Shown here one piece after another: positions 46,358 through 53,636 of a DNA stretch of 64,000 nucleotides. Under the pieces are notes generated by a model. That model saw only the letters and a list, made by a program, of their open reading frames with translations. It was not told the DNA's origin and did no database searches. Position 1 is the first letter of the stretch. Each line of letters starts with the position of its first letter. Both the position numbers and the translations under genes were made by a program. Source of the DNA: Pseudochrobactrum kiredjianiae (lineage in GTDB: Bacteria > Pseudomonadota > Alphaproteobacteria > Rhizobiales > Rhizobiaceae); the NCBI RefSeq assembly GCF_030362795.1, contig NZ_JAUCBM010000006.1, forward strand, positions 1 through 64,000, in the 5' to 3' direction.

Positions 46358-47281
46358 TCAGAGATCGATGAGGATCTGCCCCACATCTTCCGGCATCAGC
46401 ACCTTCAGCGCAGCCGGATGGATTTGTATTTCCAGTGTAGCGGGCAACGGCAACAGTTCTCCGTCGACCGACATAAATTGATGCGTTTTATGCGTCACAG
46501 TTTTTAGCTGCACAGAGCGGGCATGGTCTTCCACGATCGCGAGATTACTACGCCATTTGCCCCGCAAAATATCCCAGAACAACCGGATCATTCCGCTCAC
46601 CGGCAAGGGCTTCGCCAGATAAAACCCCAGCCGCCCTGTCTGTACATCAGGTGCAACCGGCAAAACGCCGTCGCCATAGGGATTATTGGAAATCGCCAGA
46701 GCGGAATACACGCCTTTGGTTGTGCGGCCGTCAATAACGGCCTCCGTCTTTACACGGGGCACATGCCTGATCAATTGCACCATAGCGCGAAAATTCGCCC
46801 AGATTTTACCGAGGCGGGAAGAATAATTATATTTCTCGCGAATACGGATAAGCAGCGGATGCAGGCCAATCGCCACCTGATGCACAAAAACCTGTCCGTT
46901 ACAGGTACCGATATCAACCGCCTGAATGGTAGCGCGCGCCAAAGCGTGAATGCTGACACTGATATTCTGCGGCATATTCAGGGAACGTGCGAAGAGGTTC
47001 ATTGTCCCTGCGGGCAAGACGCCTAATATTTTATCATTGCGCCATGCCAGTGCGGCCGCAGCAGAAATTGTGCCATCGCCGCCGCCAGCCAGCAAAACAT
47101 CATAATCAGGATTTTGCGCGGCCGCTTCAAGAACACTAAGAATATGCTCGCCGTCAGTGACTTCGCAGTGCAACTCATGGCCTTCTGCGGTAAATGCAGC
47201 CTCCGTATCTGCGATAAACGCCGCGATATCCAGCGTGCGCAAAGTACCGCTTTCACCATTCAGCACTGCAATTATTTTCAA
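46358..47281 (-). CDS. Diacylglycerol/lipid kinase family protein
   Basis: DAGK-catalytic-domain protein of the YegS/DgkB type, phosphorylating a lipid or related compound. 307 residues. The nucleotide-binding motif GGGDGTISAAA (about 66-76) and the LPAGTMNLFARSL segment are clear. The start is TTG 47281, because the family sequence (KIIAVLNGESG) begins at the next codon; AGG lies 4-5 nt upstream. Downstream of ecfG on the same strand with a 16-bp gap, so it may be expressed from the nepR-ecfG promoter. Confidence 0.9.
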   Translation of the reverse strand: MKIIAVLNGESGTLRTLDIAAFIADTEAAFTAEGHELHCEVTDGEHILSVLEAAAQNPDYDVLLAGGGDGTISAAAALAWRNDKILGVLPAGTMNLFARSLNMPQNISVSIHALARATIQAVDIGTCNGQVFVHQVAIGLHPLLIRIREKYNYSSRLGKIWANFRAMVQLIRHVPRVKTEAVIDGRTTKGVYSALAISNNPYGDGVLPVAPDVQTGRLGFYLAKPLPVSGMIRLFWDILRGKWRSNLAIVEDHARSVQLKTVTHKTHQFMSVDGELLPLPATLEIQIHPAALKVLMPEDVGQILIDL

Positions 47282-47297
47282 ATAGCCTGTACTCCGG

Positions 47298-47846
47298 TTA
47301 AAAAGAGCGCATTGTCACCTGTGATGACGCATCGTCCGGGCCGTAATCAGAATTGCCTTTAATATCGAGCAATTCCTGCAAACGCACACGCGCACGGCTG
47401 ACACGGCTCTTGATTGTCCCGACAGCGCATTCACAAATTTCGGCTGCCTCCTCATAGGAAAAGCCTGAAGCGCCAATCAGAATGATGGCTTCACGCTGAT
47501 CATCAGGCAATTCATTCAATGCTTTGCGAAAATCCTGTAAATCAAGCGAACCATATTGGGACGGATGAACAGCCAGACGCTCTGTATAAAACCCGTCAGA
47601 ATCCTGTATCTCACGGCCACGCTTACGCATCTGGCTGTAAAATTCATTACGCAAAATTGTAAACAGCCAGGCTTTGATATTGGTACCCATCTCAAAGCTG
47701 TCGCGTTTGCCCCAGGCTTTCATAATTGTATCCTGCACCAGATCATCAGCTTTGTCCTGTTGACCTGACAGCGACACGGCAAAGGCACGCAAACCCGGTA
47801 AGGCTGCAAGCATCAGCCGTTTAAATTCGTCTCTCTCCTCCGCCAT
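47298..47846 (-). CDS. ecfG: General stress ECF sigma factor EcfG
   Basis: Directs RNA polymerase to general stress genes (called RpoE1 in Brucella, RpoE2 in Sinorhizobium). 182 residues, sigma2 (about 10-75; DKADDLVQDTIMKAW) and sigma4 (about 105-160; LPDDQREAIILIGASGFSYE) only. Held inactive by NepR until phosphorylated PhyR binds NepR. AAGGA precedes ATG 47846. It starts 5 bp after nepR; the operon has a candidate EcfG promoter, so it is likely autoregulated. Confidence 0.96.
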   Translation of the reverse strand: MAEERDEFKRLMLAALPGLRAFAVSLSGQQDKADDLVQDTIMKAWGKRDSFEMGTNIKAWLFTILRNEFYSQMRKRGREIQDSDGFYTERLAVHPSQYGSLDLQDFRKALNELPDDQREAIILIGASGFSYEEAAEICECAVGTIKSRVSRARVRLQELLDIKGNSDYGPDDASSQVTMRSF

Positions 47847-47851
47847 TCTTC

Positions 47852-48109
47852 TTAATTCCTTGAATGAGAAGCAGATTTAAGTTCGGCTTGATCAAGTTTC
47901 TCTAACAGATCAAGAAAACGGTCAGGGATTGTCTCGTCCTGAATGCTGGAATAAAGCGCACGGAGTTTTGTTCCGATCTCCGAATTCGCTCCCAGTTCAT
48001 CCCCCTTATTTGAACTGCCCGAATGCTGGCTGTTTTGCGCGTAATCTTCGCGCGAAAATGAGGTCATAGCGTTATCTTGATCCTGAAGAGGTTTATTTTT
48101 ATTGGTCAT
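47852..48109 (-). CDS. nepR: Anti-sigma factor NepR
   Basis: Small anti-sigma factor of the general stress response. The conserved core GANSEIGTKLRALYSSIQDE ... IPDRFLDLLEKLD is near the C-terminus. The start is uncertain: in-frame ATGs at 48205, 48166, 48109 and 48067 lack a good ribosome site; I give 48109 (85 residues), and the predicted transcription start near 48210 excludes the longest frame. Partner-switch trio with ecfG (downstream) and phyR (divergent). Confidence 0.88.
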   Translation of the reverse strand: MTNKNKPLQDQDNAMTSFSREDYAQNSQHSGSSNKGDELGANSEIGTKLRALYSSIQDETIPDRFLDLLEKLDQAELKSASHSRN

Positions 48110-48216
48110 CTCAGTCGTATTCCGGTTATTGCCCCTGATTTTCACAGGGGACTCAGATGAAAGCATTTTACCGGTTTGCAAAAATTCAGCCGATTGAGAT
48201 GCCATATCCAAATCAT

Positions 48217-48241
48217 AATGCGGGGGTGAATAAATAGTTCC
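48217..48241 (-). promoter_or_regulatory. Candidate EcfG promoter of nepR-ecfG
   Basis: Minus strand GGAAC (plus 48237-48241), 16-bp spacer, CATT (plus 48217-48220). One mismatch to CGTT. Its -35 lies only 8 bp from the -35 of the divergent phyR promoter. Confidence 0.6.
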
Positions 48242-48249
48242 CAAACGCA

Positions 48250-48274
48250 GGAACAATTTTTATAGTCAGCCGTT
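48250..48274 (+). promoter_or_regulatory. EcfG promoter of phyR
   Basis: GGAAC (48250-48254), 16-bp spacer, CGTT (48271-48274): exact consensus, about 50 bp before the phyR start. Confidence 0.82.
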
Positions 48275-48324
48275 AAAACCATAAACAAGCTGTCTTACGA
48301 CAGCCGATATAAATGGAGCACTCA

Positions 48325-49119
48325 ATGTCATTGTCTACGCGTATTGCACCGCATCTGCCTTATCTCCGTCGTTTCTCACGTGCCGTGACCGGCTCGCAAT
48401 CCGCAGGAGATGCATATGTTGCAGCAATCCTTGAAGCGCTCATTGATGACATTTCAGTCTTTCCCGACAGTTCATCTGATAAGATAGCGCTCTACAGGCT
48501 TTATTCCAGTATTTTCGACCGCACATCGATCGAATTACCGGATCATGATATGCAGCATCCGTGGGAAAAGCGTGCATCACAAAATCTGGCCATGCTGACA
48601 CCACGCTCGCGTCAAGCCTTCCTTCTGGTTTCTGTTGAAGGTTTCAACGATAAAGAAGCAGCCGAAATCCTGCAGGAAGATGAAGCGGGCTTTTCAGCAC
48701 TGCTTTCGGAGGCTTCAGAGCAGATTTCCCGTCACGTTGCCACCCGTATCATGATTATTGAAGATGAGCCGCTGATCGCCATGGATATTGAGCAGATGGT
48801 GGAAACGCTGGGGCATGAGGTTGTCGGTATTGCCCGCACGCATCAGGAAGCTCTGACGCTCTATAATGCAGAAAAACCGGCCATGGTTCTGGCAGACATT
48901 CAGCTTGCCGACGGTAGCTCCGGTATTGATGCGGTCAATGACATTCTGAAAACGGATGCTATTCCGGTGATCTTTATCACGGCTTTTCCGGAGCGCCTGC
49001 TCACAGGCGAGCGATCAGAGCCGACCTTCCTTGTCACCAAACCGTTTAATCCGGACATGGTCAAGGCGCTGATCAGTCAGGCGCTGTTTTTCGAGGAAAG
49101 TGCACCGGCACACGCATAA
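48325..49119 (+). CDS. phyR: General stress response regulator PhyR
   Basis: Anti-anti-sigma factor. 264 residues: an N-terminal sigma-factor-like domain (about 1-130) that mimics EcfG, and a C-terminal receiver domain with the acidic pair in IIEDEPLIAMD, the phospho-Asp in MVLADIQLADG (about 191) and Lys in VTKPF (about 239). When phosphorylated it binds NepR and frees EcfG. ATG 48325 has GGAG at 6 nt; an ATG at 48313 would absorb this site. Divergent from nepR-ecfG. Confidence 0.97.
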   Translation: MSLSTRIAPHLPYLRRFSRAVTGSQSAGDAYVAAILEALIDDISVFPDSSSDKIALYRLYSSIFDRTSIELPDHDMQHPWEKRASQNLAMLTPRSRQAFLLVSVEGFNDKEAAEILQEDEAGFSALLSEASEQISRHVATRIMIIEDEPLIAMDIEQMVETLGHEVVGIARTHQEALTLYNAEKPAMVLADIQLADGSSGIDAVNDILKTDAIPVIFITAFPERLLTGERSEPTFLVTKPFNPDMVKALISQALFFEESAPAHA

Positions 49120-49143
49120 AAAGCCCAAAAACGAGCAATGACA

Positions 49144-49168
49144 GGAACTAAACCCGCCACGACACGTT
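49144..49168 (+). promoter_or_regulatory. EcfG promoter of the DUF1328 gene
   Basis: GGAAC (49144-49148), 16-bp spacer, CGTT (49165-49168): exact consensus, 75 bp before the DUF1328 start. Confidence 0.82.
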
Positions 49169-49242
49169 TCTATAACATGCAATAACCTGAATATATCCGG
49201 TTTTGTTTATACAAAACATAGTCAGAAAATGAGGAGGTTATC

Positions 49243-49407
49243 ATGTTGTATTATGCAGTTGTCTTTCTGATCGTGGCCATCATCGCCGGTGCACTTGGTT
49301 TTGGCGGAATTGCCGGTGCATCGGCTGGTATTGCGCAAATCCTGTTCTATATTTTCCTTGGCTTGCTGCTCTTGTCGCTGATTGCCGGTTTCATCAGGAA
49401 AGCGTAA
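49243..49407 (+). CDS. DUF1328 small membrane protein
   Basis: 54 residues, two transmembrane helices separated by a Gly/Ala-rich turn ([17 protein letters not shown]), the standard DUF1328 (YtjA-like) pattern. GAGGAGG precedes ATG 49243. Members are small stress-related membrane proteins of unknown function. Exact EcfG promoter upstream; a GGGACGC/GCGTCCC hairpin (about 49438-49458) follows. Confidence 0.9.
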   Translation: MLYYAVVFLIVAIIAGALGFGGIAGASAGIAQILFYIFLGLLLLSLIAGFIRKA

Positions 49408-49474
49408 ATGAAACAAATTCAACTCAAAAAACCAATCGGGACGCCAGCGTTGCGTCCCGTCTCTGTCTTCTGGT

Positions 49475-50590
49475 ATGCCGCAACAATCTGCAATTCAAGC
49501 CAGATATAGTGTACAGAAAGTCTATCTTATGGCTCCCACATCTTCCGTGTCAGGATATAGCAGTACCGGCCAGATCCGCTTACGCTCCCTGTTGCGAGCC
49601 ATCAGAAACAGCAATGTTTCTGTTTTCTACCAAACCCCAAATCTGAATTACAGCTGGGCAGAAAACCTGCCTGATTTTTGGCATTTGCCATGGCGCCCCG
49701 ACATCAGTGAAGCTGAGCTAATGCCGAAAGACATTGCCGCCCAACTGATGGCCGCCAAAAACCAGTTACTTGAGACCGGCGATGCCCAGCGGTTGGAAAT
49801 TTCCTTTCCGGACAAGAAAAACCCGCGCTGGTACGAATTCTTTATCGATAGCGACAGGGATGAAGACGGAAAAATCATCGGCGTGGTCACAACAGCTGTC
49901 GAGATTAGCGAGCTGAAACACCGTGAGCAGGTTTTAAAAATTCTGCTACGGGAAGTCAGCCACCGCTCCAAAAACCTTCTCGCAATCATTCAAAGCATTG
50001 CCATGCAGACAGCCCGCTTTTCCGGCTCTGTTGACCAGTTTCTGCAAAAATTCCGCGGCCGCCTCCATTCGCTTTCGCATTCTCAGGATCTGGTCACCGA
50101 TTCAAACTGGCATGGTGCAGATTTTCGCGAATTGTTGTTCTCTCAGCTGGAAAAATATATCCATCCTAAAGACCCGCGCCTCACCATCACCGGTCAGGAT
50201 GCCTATCTGTTTCCGGGCGCGGCGCTGCATGTCGGGCTTGCTTTCCATGAACTCATCGTCAACTCCGCATCCTATGGTGCACTCGCCTGCGAGCATGGCA
50301 GTCTTACCATCTCCGCAGAGCTGGAACCGGATGGTGAAGGTGAGATGGATCTGATTATTCACTGGAAAGAGCAAACCTGCCCGCCGGACAGCCCAGACAG
50401 AACAGGCAGAACAGACCATCCGACTGATGTTCCGGCACTACAAAAACCTCAGCCTGATGCTTCGCGCTTCGGCAGCGCGGTTTTGCTACGCATTGTCCCG
50501 CAGGCGGTTAGCGGCACGGCCCATTATTCAATTAAGCCAGACAGCGTGGAATATTATCTGCGTATACCGCACCGGAACTTCGATTTTTAA
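49475..50590 (+). CDS. HWE-family sensor histidine kinase
   Basis: Likely one of the kinases feeding PhyR. 371 residues, no membrane segment: a PAS-like domain (about 35-145), the HWE dimerisation domain with phospho-His in REVSHRSKNLLAIIQSIA (His163), an ATP-binding N-box HELIVNSASYGAL, the diagnostic W-x-E (HWKEQ), and a degenerate G-box FGSAVLLRIVPQAVSG. It carries a 25-residue polar insert (about 305-332). Starts at ATG 49475 or ATG 49529; neither has a strong ribosome site. Position beside phyR is typical of PhyT/PhyK-type kinases. Confidence 0.9.
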   Translation: MPQQSAIQARYSVQKVYLMAPTSSVSGYSSTGQIRLRSLLRAIRNSNVSVFYQTPNLNYSWAENLPDFWHLPWRPDISEAELMPKDIAAQLMAAKNQLLETGDAQRLEISFPDKKNPRWYEFFIDSDRDEDGKIIGVVTTAVEISELKHREQVLKILLREVSHRSKNLLAIIQSIAMQTARFSGSVDQFLQKFRGRLHSLSHSQDLVTDSNWHGADFRELLFSQLEKYIHPKDPRLTITGQDAYLFPGAALHVGLAFHELIVNSASYGALACEHGSLTISAELEPDGEGEMDLIIHWKEQTCPPDSPDRTGRTDHPTDVPALQKPQPDASRFGSAVLLRIVPQAVSGTAHYSIKPDSVEYYLRIPHRNFDF

Positions 50591-50645
50591 AATATTTTTA
50601 CTGGCGCTTGCTGTAGCGCATTCAATAAACTCAATCACTTCAGAC

Positions 50646-50767
50646 AAAAAATAGCGCGCTCCGAAAACTGAATTCCAGGAGCGCGCAGACCATGGGATTA
50701 GGGGGCATAACCCACAGTATGTGAAAGGCTGAACTGTGAGGGGGCAGATTGTTAGCCTTTCACAATC
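50646..50767 (-). ncRNA. Candidate general-stress small RNA (GsrN-like)
   Basis: Minus-strand ~122-nt unit. A near-consensus EcfG promoter is followed about 6 nt later by hairpin 1 (GTGAAAGGCT/AGCCTTTCAC, plus 50721-50763) whose large loop contains GCCCCCT, then a linker with a second GCCCCCT, then hairpin 2 (GCGCGCTCC/GGAGCGCGC, plus 50654-50686) and a TATTTTTT run: an intrinsic terminator. No ORF. GsrN of Caulobacter is an EcfG-dependent sRNA that works through a C-rich loop. Alternative: the 3' UTR and terminator of the upstream fur-family gene. Confidence 0.62.
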
Positions 50768-50772
50768 ACTAC

Positions 50773-50797
50773 AACGCCTGTCTTTTGAAATGGTTTC
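50773..50797 (-). promoter_or_regulatory. Near-consensus EcfG promoter of the candidate sRNA
   Basis: Minus strand GAAAC (plus 50793-50797), 16-bp spacer, CGTT (plus 50773-50776). One mismatch in the -35 (GGAAC expected), exact spacing and -10. Confidence 0.6.
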
Positions 50798-50844
50798 ACA
50801 CAAAATCAGATTATTTAAAAATAAATTCTGATATATGAATTTTG

Positions 50845-51255
50845 TTATTTTTTAATCTTACGGCCATAAAGCTCAAAGCGGTGATGAATGATTTCATACC
50901 CCAGCGAGCGGGCGATTTCTTCTTGTAATTTCTCAATCATTTCAGAGTGAAACTCGATAACATCGCCGGTTTCCATATCAATCAGATGATCATGATGCTG
51001 ATTGCCGGCCTGTTCGAAACGGGACGGGCCACCGTCAAAAGCGTGACGGTGAATAGCGCCCTGCTCTTCCAGCAATTTCATTGTCCGGTAGACGGTCGAT
51101 AATGAAATACTGCTATCAACCTCAACTGCATGACGGAAAATTTCCAGAGCATCCGGATGCCCTTCCGTCTGAGACAGGATATCAAGAATGACGCGTCTGG
51201 GACGTGTAATCCGCACGCCCGCATCACGAAGCTGTTTTTCATAATCATTTTTCAT
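50845..51255 (-). CDS. Fur family metal regulator (Fur/Mur type)
   Basis: 136 residues: N-terminal winged helix ([20 protein letters not shown] ... [18 protein letters not shown]) and C-terminal dimerisation/metal domain with [19 protein letters not shown] and [11 protein letters not shown]. These C-terminal segments match the rhizobial Fur/Mur group, which responds to manganese, rather than Irr or Zur. ATG 51255 (GGGG upstream) is preferred; ATG 51270 and TTG 51297 are alternatives. A candidate sRNA is encoded just downstream on the same strand. Confidence 0.9.
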   Translation of the reverse strand: MKNDYEKQLRDAGVRITRPRRVILDILSQTEGHPDALEIFRHAVEVDSSISLSTVYRTMKLLEEQGAIHRHAFDGGPSRFEQAGNQHHDHLIDMETGDVIEFHSEMIEKLQEEIARSLGYEIIHHRFELYGRKIKK

Positions 51256-51558
51256 TATTAAAATCCCCATAGAACCCGTTTTGTGCCTAAAACACAAAGA
51301 CCAGGCGCAATCGTGGGTGAAACACGCCGGTACATATTACGCGTTTAAACGGTCTCATTTAACACCCGCAAATATGCGACCACTTAAGAACCCAGAGCAT
51401 TTTCAATATCAATTGAATGCACCTTGGCAAAACTTCTGACACAGGTCAAACCATCGTCTGACTTTAAGAATCTTTGTTTCCGCAATTTATAAATGATTAC
51501 CGGACAGGCAAAGCCCTGATCCAGCCAGACTCAAACGCTGTCAGAGTTTATCCAGTGC
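51256..51558. other. Upstream region of the Fur/Mur gene
   Basis: 300 bp with no credible gene. The promoter of the regulator should lie in 51270-51400; I could not identify it or an operator with confidence. Confidence 0.4.
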
Positions 51559-51664
51559 TACAGCATAATTCCTTAAACTTGAATCAATTTCAGGTAAAAT
51601 TATGCTGTAAATATAAAGTGTTAGAGCGACCTTTGTGCGCCCAAGTGGGCGCACGGCGCTCTAA
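51559..51664. repeat. Dispersed palindromic repeat (family A), full length
   Basis: 106 bp: TACAGCATAATTCC...AAAATTATGCTGTA then TTAGAGCGACCTTTGTGCGCC...GCGCTCTAA. Same two-palindrome layout as at 4467, in the opposite orientation. Confidence 0.85.
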
Positions 51665-51680
51665 TAGGCTTTAAACAAAC

Positions 51681-51719
51681 AAAAGCTCCGCACCGGCCGC
51701 AACCGGATACGGAGCTTTT
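51681..51719 (-). terminator. Terminator of the DUF6476-like gene
   Basis: AAAAGCTCCG ... CGGAGCTTTT outer stem with an inner CCGG/CCGG pair. Confidence 0.8.
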
Positions 51720-51734
51720 GATAAGAACGAAGAC

Positions 51735-52253
51735 CTATTCCAGATTGCCGAGGCGCATACGTCCGACAAAGCGGGACTGGCGATAATCATAGATCATGAT
51801 TTCAGTCCCGCCATCCGGCAGCAAAGTTTCCAGTGACACCAGATTGCCTGACAGGCTCTGCGACAGAAGACGTGTGCCCGGCGCCAGCTCCAGCTGGGAT
51901 TCAACCATTGGCGGCAGCTGGGCAGCATTCTGTGCCTGCGCATCTGCCTTAGCTGCTTGTCCCGGAACATTCGCCCCAGGGCTTTGGCCCGGAATATTAG
52001 CCCCGGGGCTCTGCCCCGGAATATCTGATTGAGCTGTTTCGCTTTCTGCTGTATCCGGTGCCTGATTGATTTTATAAACGACGGCACTCAGCACCGCGAT
52101 AAGACCTATCACCATAATGCCAATTGATATAATCAGCAGTCGAATCATTTTACGACGCACACGTTCCATAGCCGGATCGAGCGGTGGCTCCTGATAAGCT
52201 TGTGCAGCATATTGTTGCTGCTCCGGGTGCTCTTGATAATAATGATCCTGCAT
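51735..52253 (-). CDS. DUF6476-like single-pass membrane protein
   Basis: 172 residues: polar Gln/Tyr-rich cytoplasmic N-terminus, one transmembrane helix (about 37-61), a linker with a repeated IPGQSPGAN unit (about 78-96), and a small C-terminal domain (LAPGTRLLSQSLSGNLVSLE ... RFVGRMRLG) that resembles DUF6476 proteins next to rluA genes in Rhizobiales (name from memory). Divergent from the RluA gene. Function unknown. Confidence 0.78.
   Translation of the reverse strand: MQDHYYQEHPEQQQYAAQAYQEPPLDPAMERVRRKMIRLLIISIGIMVIGLIAVLSAVVYKINQAPDTAESETAQSDIPGQSPGANIPGQSPGANVPGQAAKADAQAQNAAQLPPMVESQLELAPGTRLLSQSLSGNLVSLETLLPDGGTEIMIYDYRQSRFVGRMRLGNLE
51960..52027. repeat. 27-bp tandem repeat in the DUF6476-like gene
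   Basis: Two and a half copies of a 27-bp unit encoding (I/V)PGQSPGAN. Confidence 0.75.
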
Positions 52254-52306
52254 TAAGGTCTCCGATTATTGATATCGCGAGGCGTGATAACGAAGGGAAG
52301 AGACGA

Positions 52307-53320
52307 TTGAAAGAGCTAATTGCCGACGCAAATGCCGCAGGAAAGCGGCTAGATCAGTGGCTTGCTTCTCAACTCACGCCTGATCTTTCACGAAATCGCA
52401 TCCAATCACTCATAAGTGCCGGCCATGTACTGGTAGACAACCGGACTGTGAGCGAGCCTAAGCACAAATTGCGCGAAGGTTCAACGATTGTGCTACACAT
52501 TCCCGAAGCCGAACCAGCTGATCCACAGCCGGAAGATATTCCGCTTGATCTCCTTTATGAAGATAATGACATAATTGTGGTCAACAAGCCTGCCGGACTG
52601 GTTGTTCACCCGGGAAATGGCAACTGGACCGGAACTTTGGTTAACGCTTTGATACACCATTGCGGCGACAGCCTCTCCGGTATCGGCGGCGTTAAGCGTC
52701 CGGGCATTGTCCATCGTCTGGATAAAGATACATCCGGCGTGCTGGTTATTGCCAAACACGACAAGGCGCACCAGAACCTGAGTGCGCAATTTGCCGATCA
52801 CGGCCGCACCGGCTCTCTGGAGCGTGCCTATCTGGCTTTGGTCTGGGGCATGCCGGAGCGCCCAAACGCTACGATTGATGCTCATCTTGGCCGCTCACAC
52901 CGTGATCGTACCAAACAGGCTGTAGTGCGTGAAGATCGCGAAGACGCCCGTTATGCCATCACGCATTATTCAATTGAAGAACGGTTTGGTGAAAACAGTG
53001 ATGCAACTGCCCTTGCTTCACTGATTGAATGCCGGCTCGAGACCGGCCGCACCCATCAGATTCGTGTGCATATGGCGCATATCGGCCATCCGCTGATCGG
53101 CGACAATGATTATGGCGGCGCCTATAAAACCAAAGCCAACCGCCTGACCGATGATTTGAAAACAACTGTACAAAATTTTCAGCGGCAAGCTCTGCATGCC
53201 CGTTTGCTGGCTTTTGAGCATCCGATGACCGGTGAATTTATGGAATTCACCGCTGAAATGCCGGAAGATATGCAGAATCTCGTTGAAGCTTTCCGTTACG
53301 GCGGTCTGAAGGCAGATTAA
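52307..53320 (+). CDS. RluA family pseudouridine synthase
   Basis: Converts uridine to pseudouridine in 23S rRNA, probably RluD-like. 337 residues: N-terminal S4 RNA-binding domain (RLDQWLASQL ... RNRIQSLISAGHVLVD) and catalytic domain with HRLDKDTSGVLVIAK, where the Asp is the nucleophile. The start is inferred as TTG 52307 (GGGAAG upstream); the open frame runs back to GTG 52184 but would overlap the divergent gene. Upstream neighbour of rpoH, a conserved order. Confidence 0.94.
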   Translation: MKELIADANAAGKRLDQWLASQLTPDLSRNRIQSLISAGHVLVDNRTVSEPKHKLREGSTIVLHIPEAEPADPQPEDIPLDLLYEDNDIIVVNKPAGLVVHPGNGNWTGTLVNALIHHCGDSLSGIGGVKRPGIVHRLDKDTSGVLVIAKHDKAHQNLSAQFADHGRTGSLERAYLALVWGMPERPNATIDAHLGRSHRDRTKQAVVREDREDARYAITHYSIEERFGENSDATALASLIECRLETGRTHQIRVHMAHIGHPLIGDNDYGGAYKTKANRLTDDLKTTVQNFQRQALHARLLAFEHPMTGEFMEFTAEMPEDMQNLVEAFRYGGLKAD

Positions 53321-53361
53321 AAGCCTGATGACAGCATAGCGCTTCATTAAATTACTGTAAT

Positions 53362-53401
53362 AATCGGGAGCGGGACACATCCTTCTCCCGATTATTTTTT
53401 T
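53362..53401 (+). terminator. Terminator of the RluA gene
   Basis: AATCGGGAG, 14-nt loop, CTCCCGATT, then ATTTTTTT. Confidence 0.88.
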
Positions 53402-53636
53402 CTTCTTCATTTTTCGCAAAATATTACATTTATTTTTCAATAAGTTAACATACCAGGCTTTCATTTTTATAATTCTGTAGTCAGATTGATAAAATTCTCG
53501 TGTTTTGTCACTTTGACCGTGTTTTCGCCTAAATTCTTACTATATACTCACTTTATGCGACGAACTGTCTGAATTGGTTATCATACAGACGCGGGTTCGC
53601 CTCAATGGGAACCTGTCACAAAAAGGAGGGTGCTCT

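Noticed and set aside
50845-51255. Reading the Fur-family gene as irr, paired with the mbfA Irr boxes
   Set aside because: The C-terminal [19 protein letters not shown] and RFELYG segments fit Fur/Mur; Irr-type heme and histidine features are missing. The Irr that would bind the mbfA boxes is probably encoded elsewhere.
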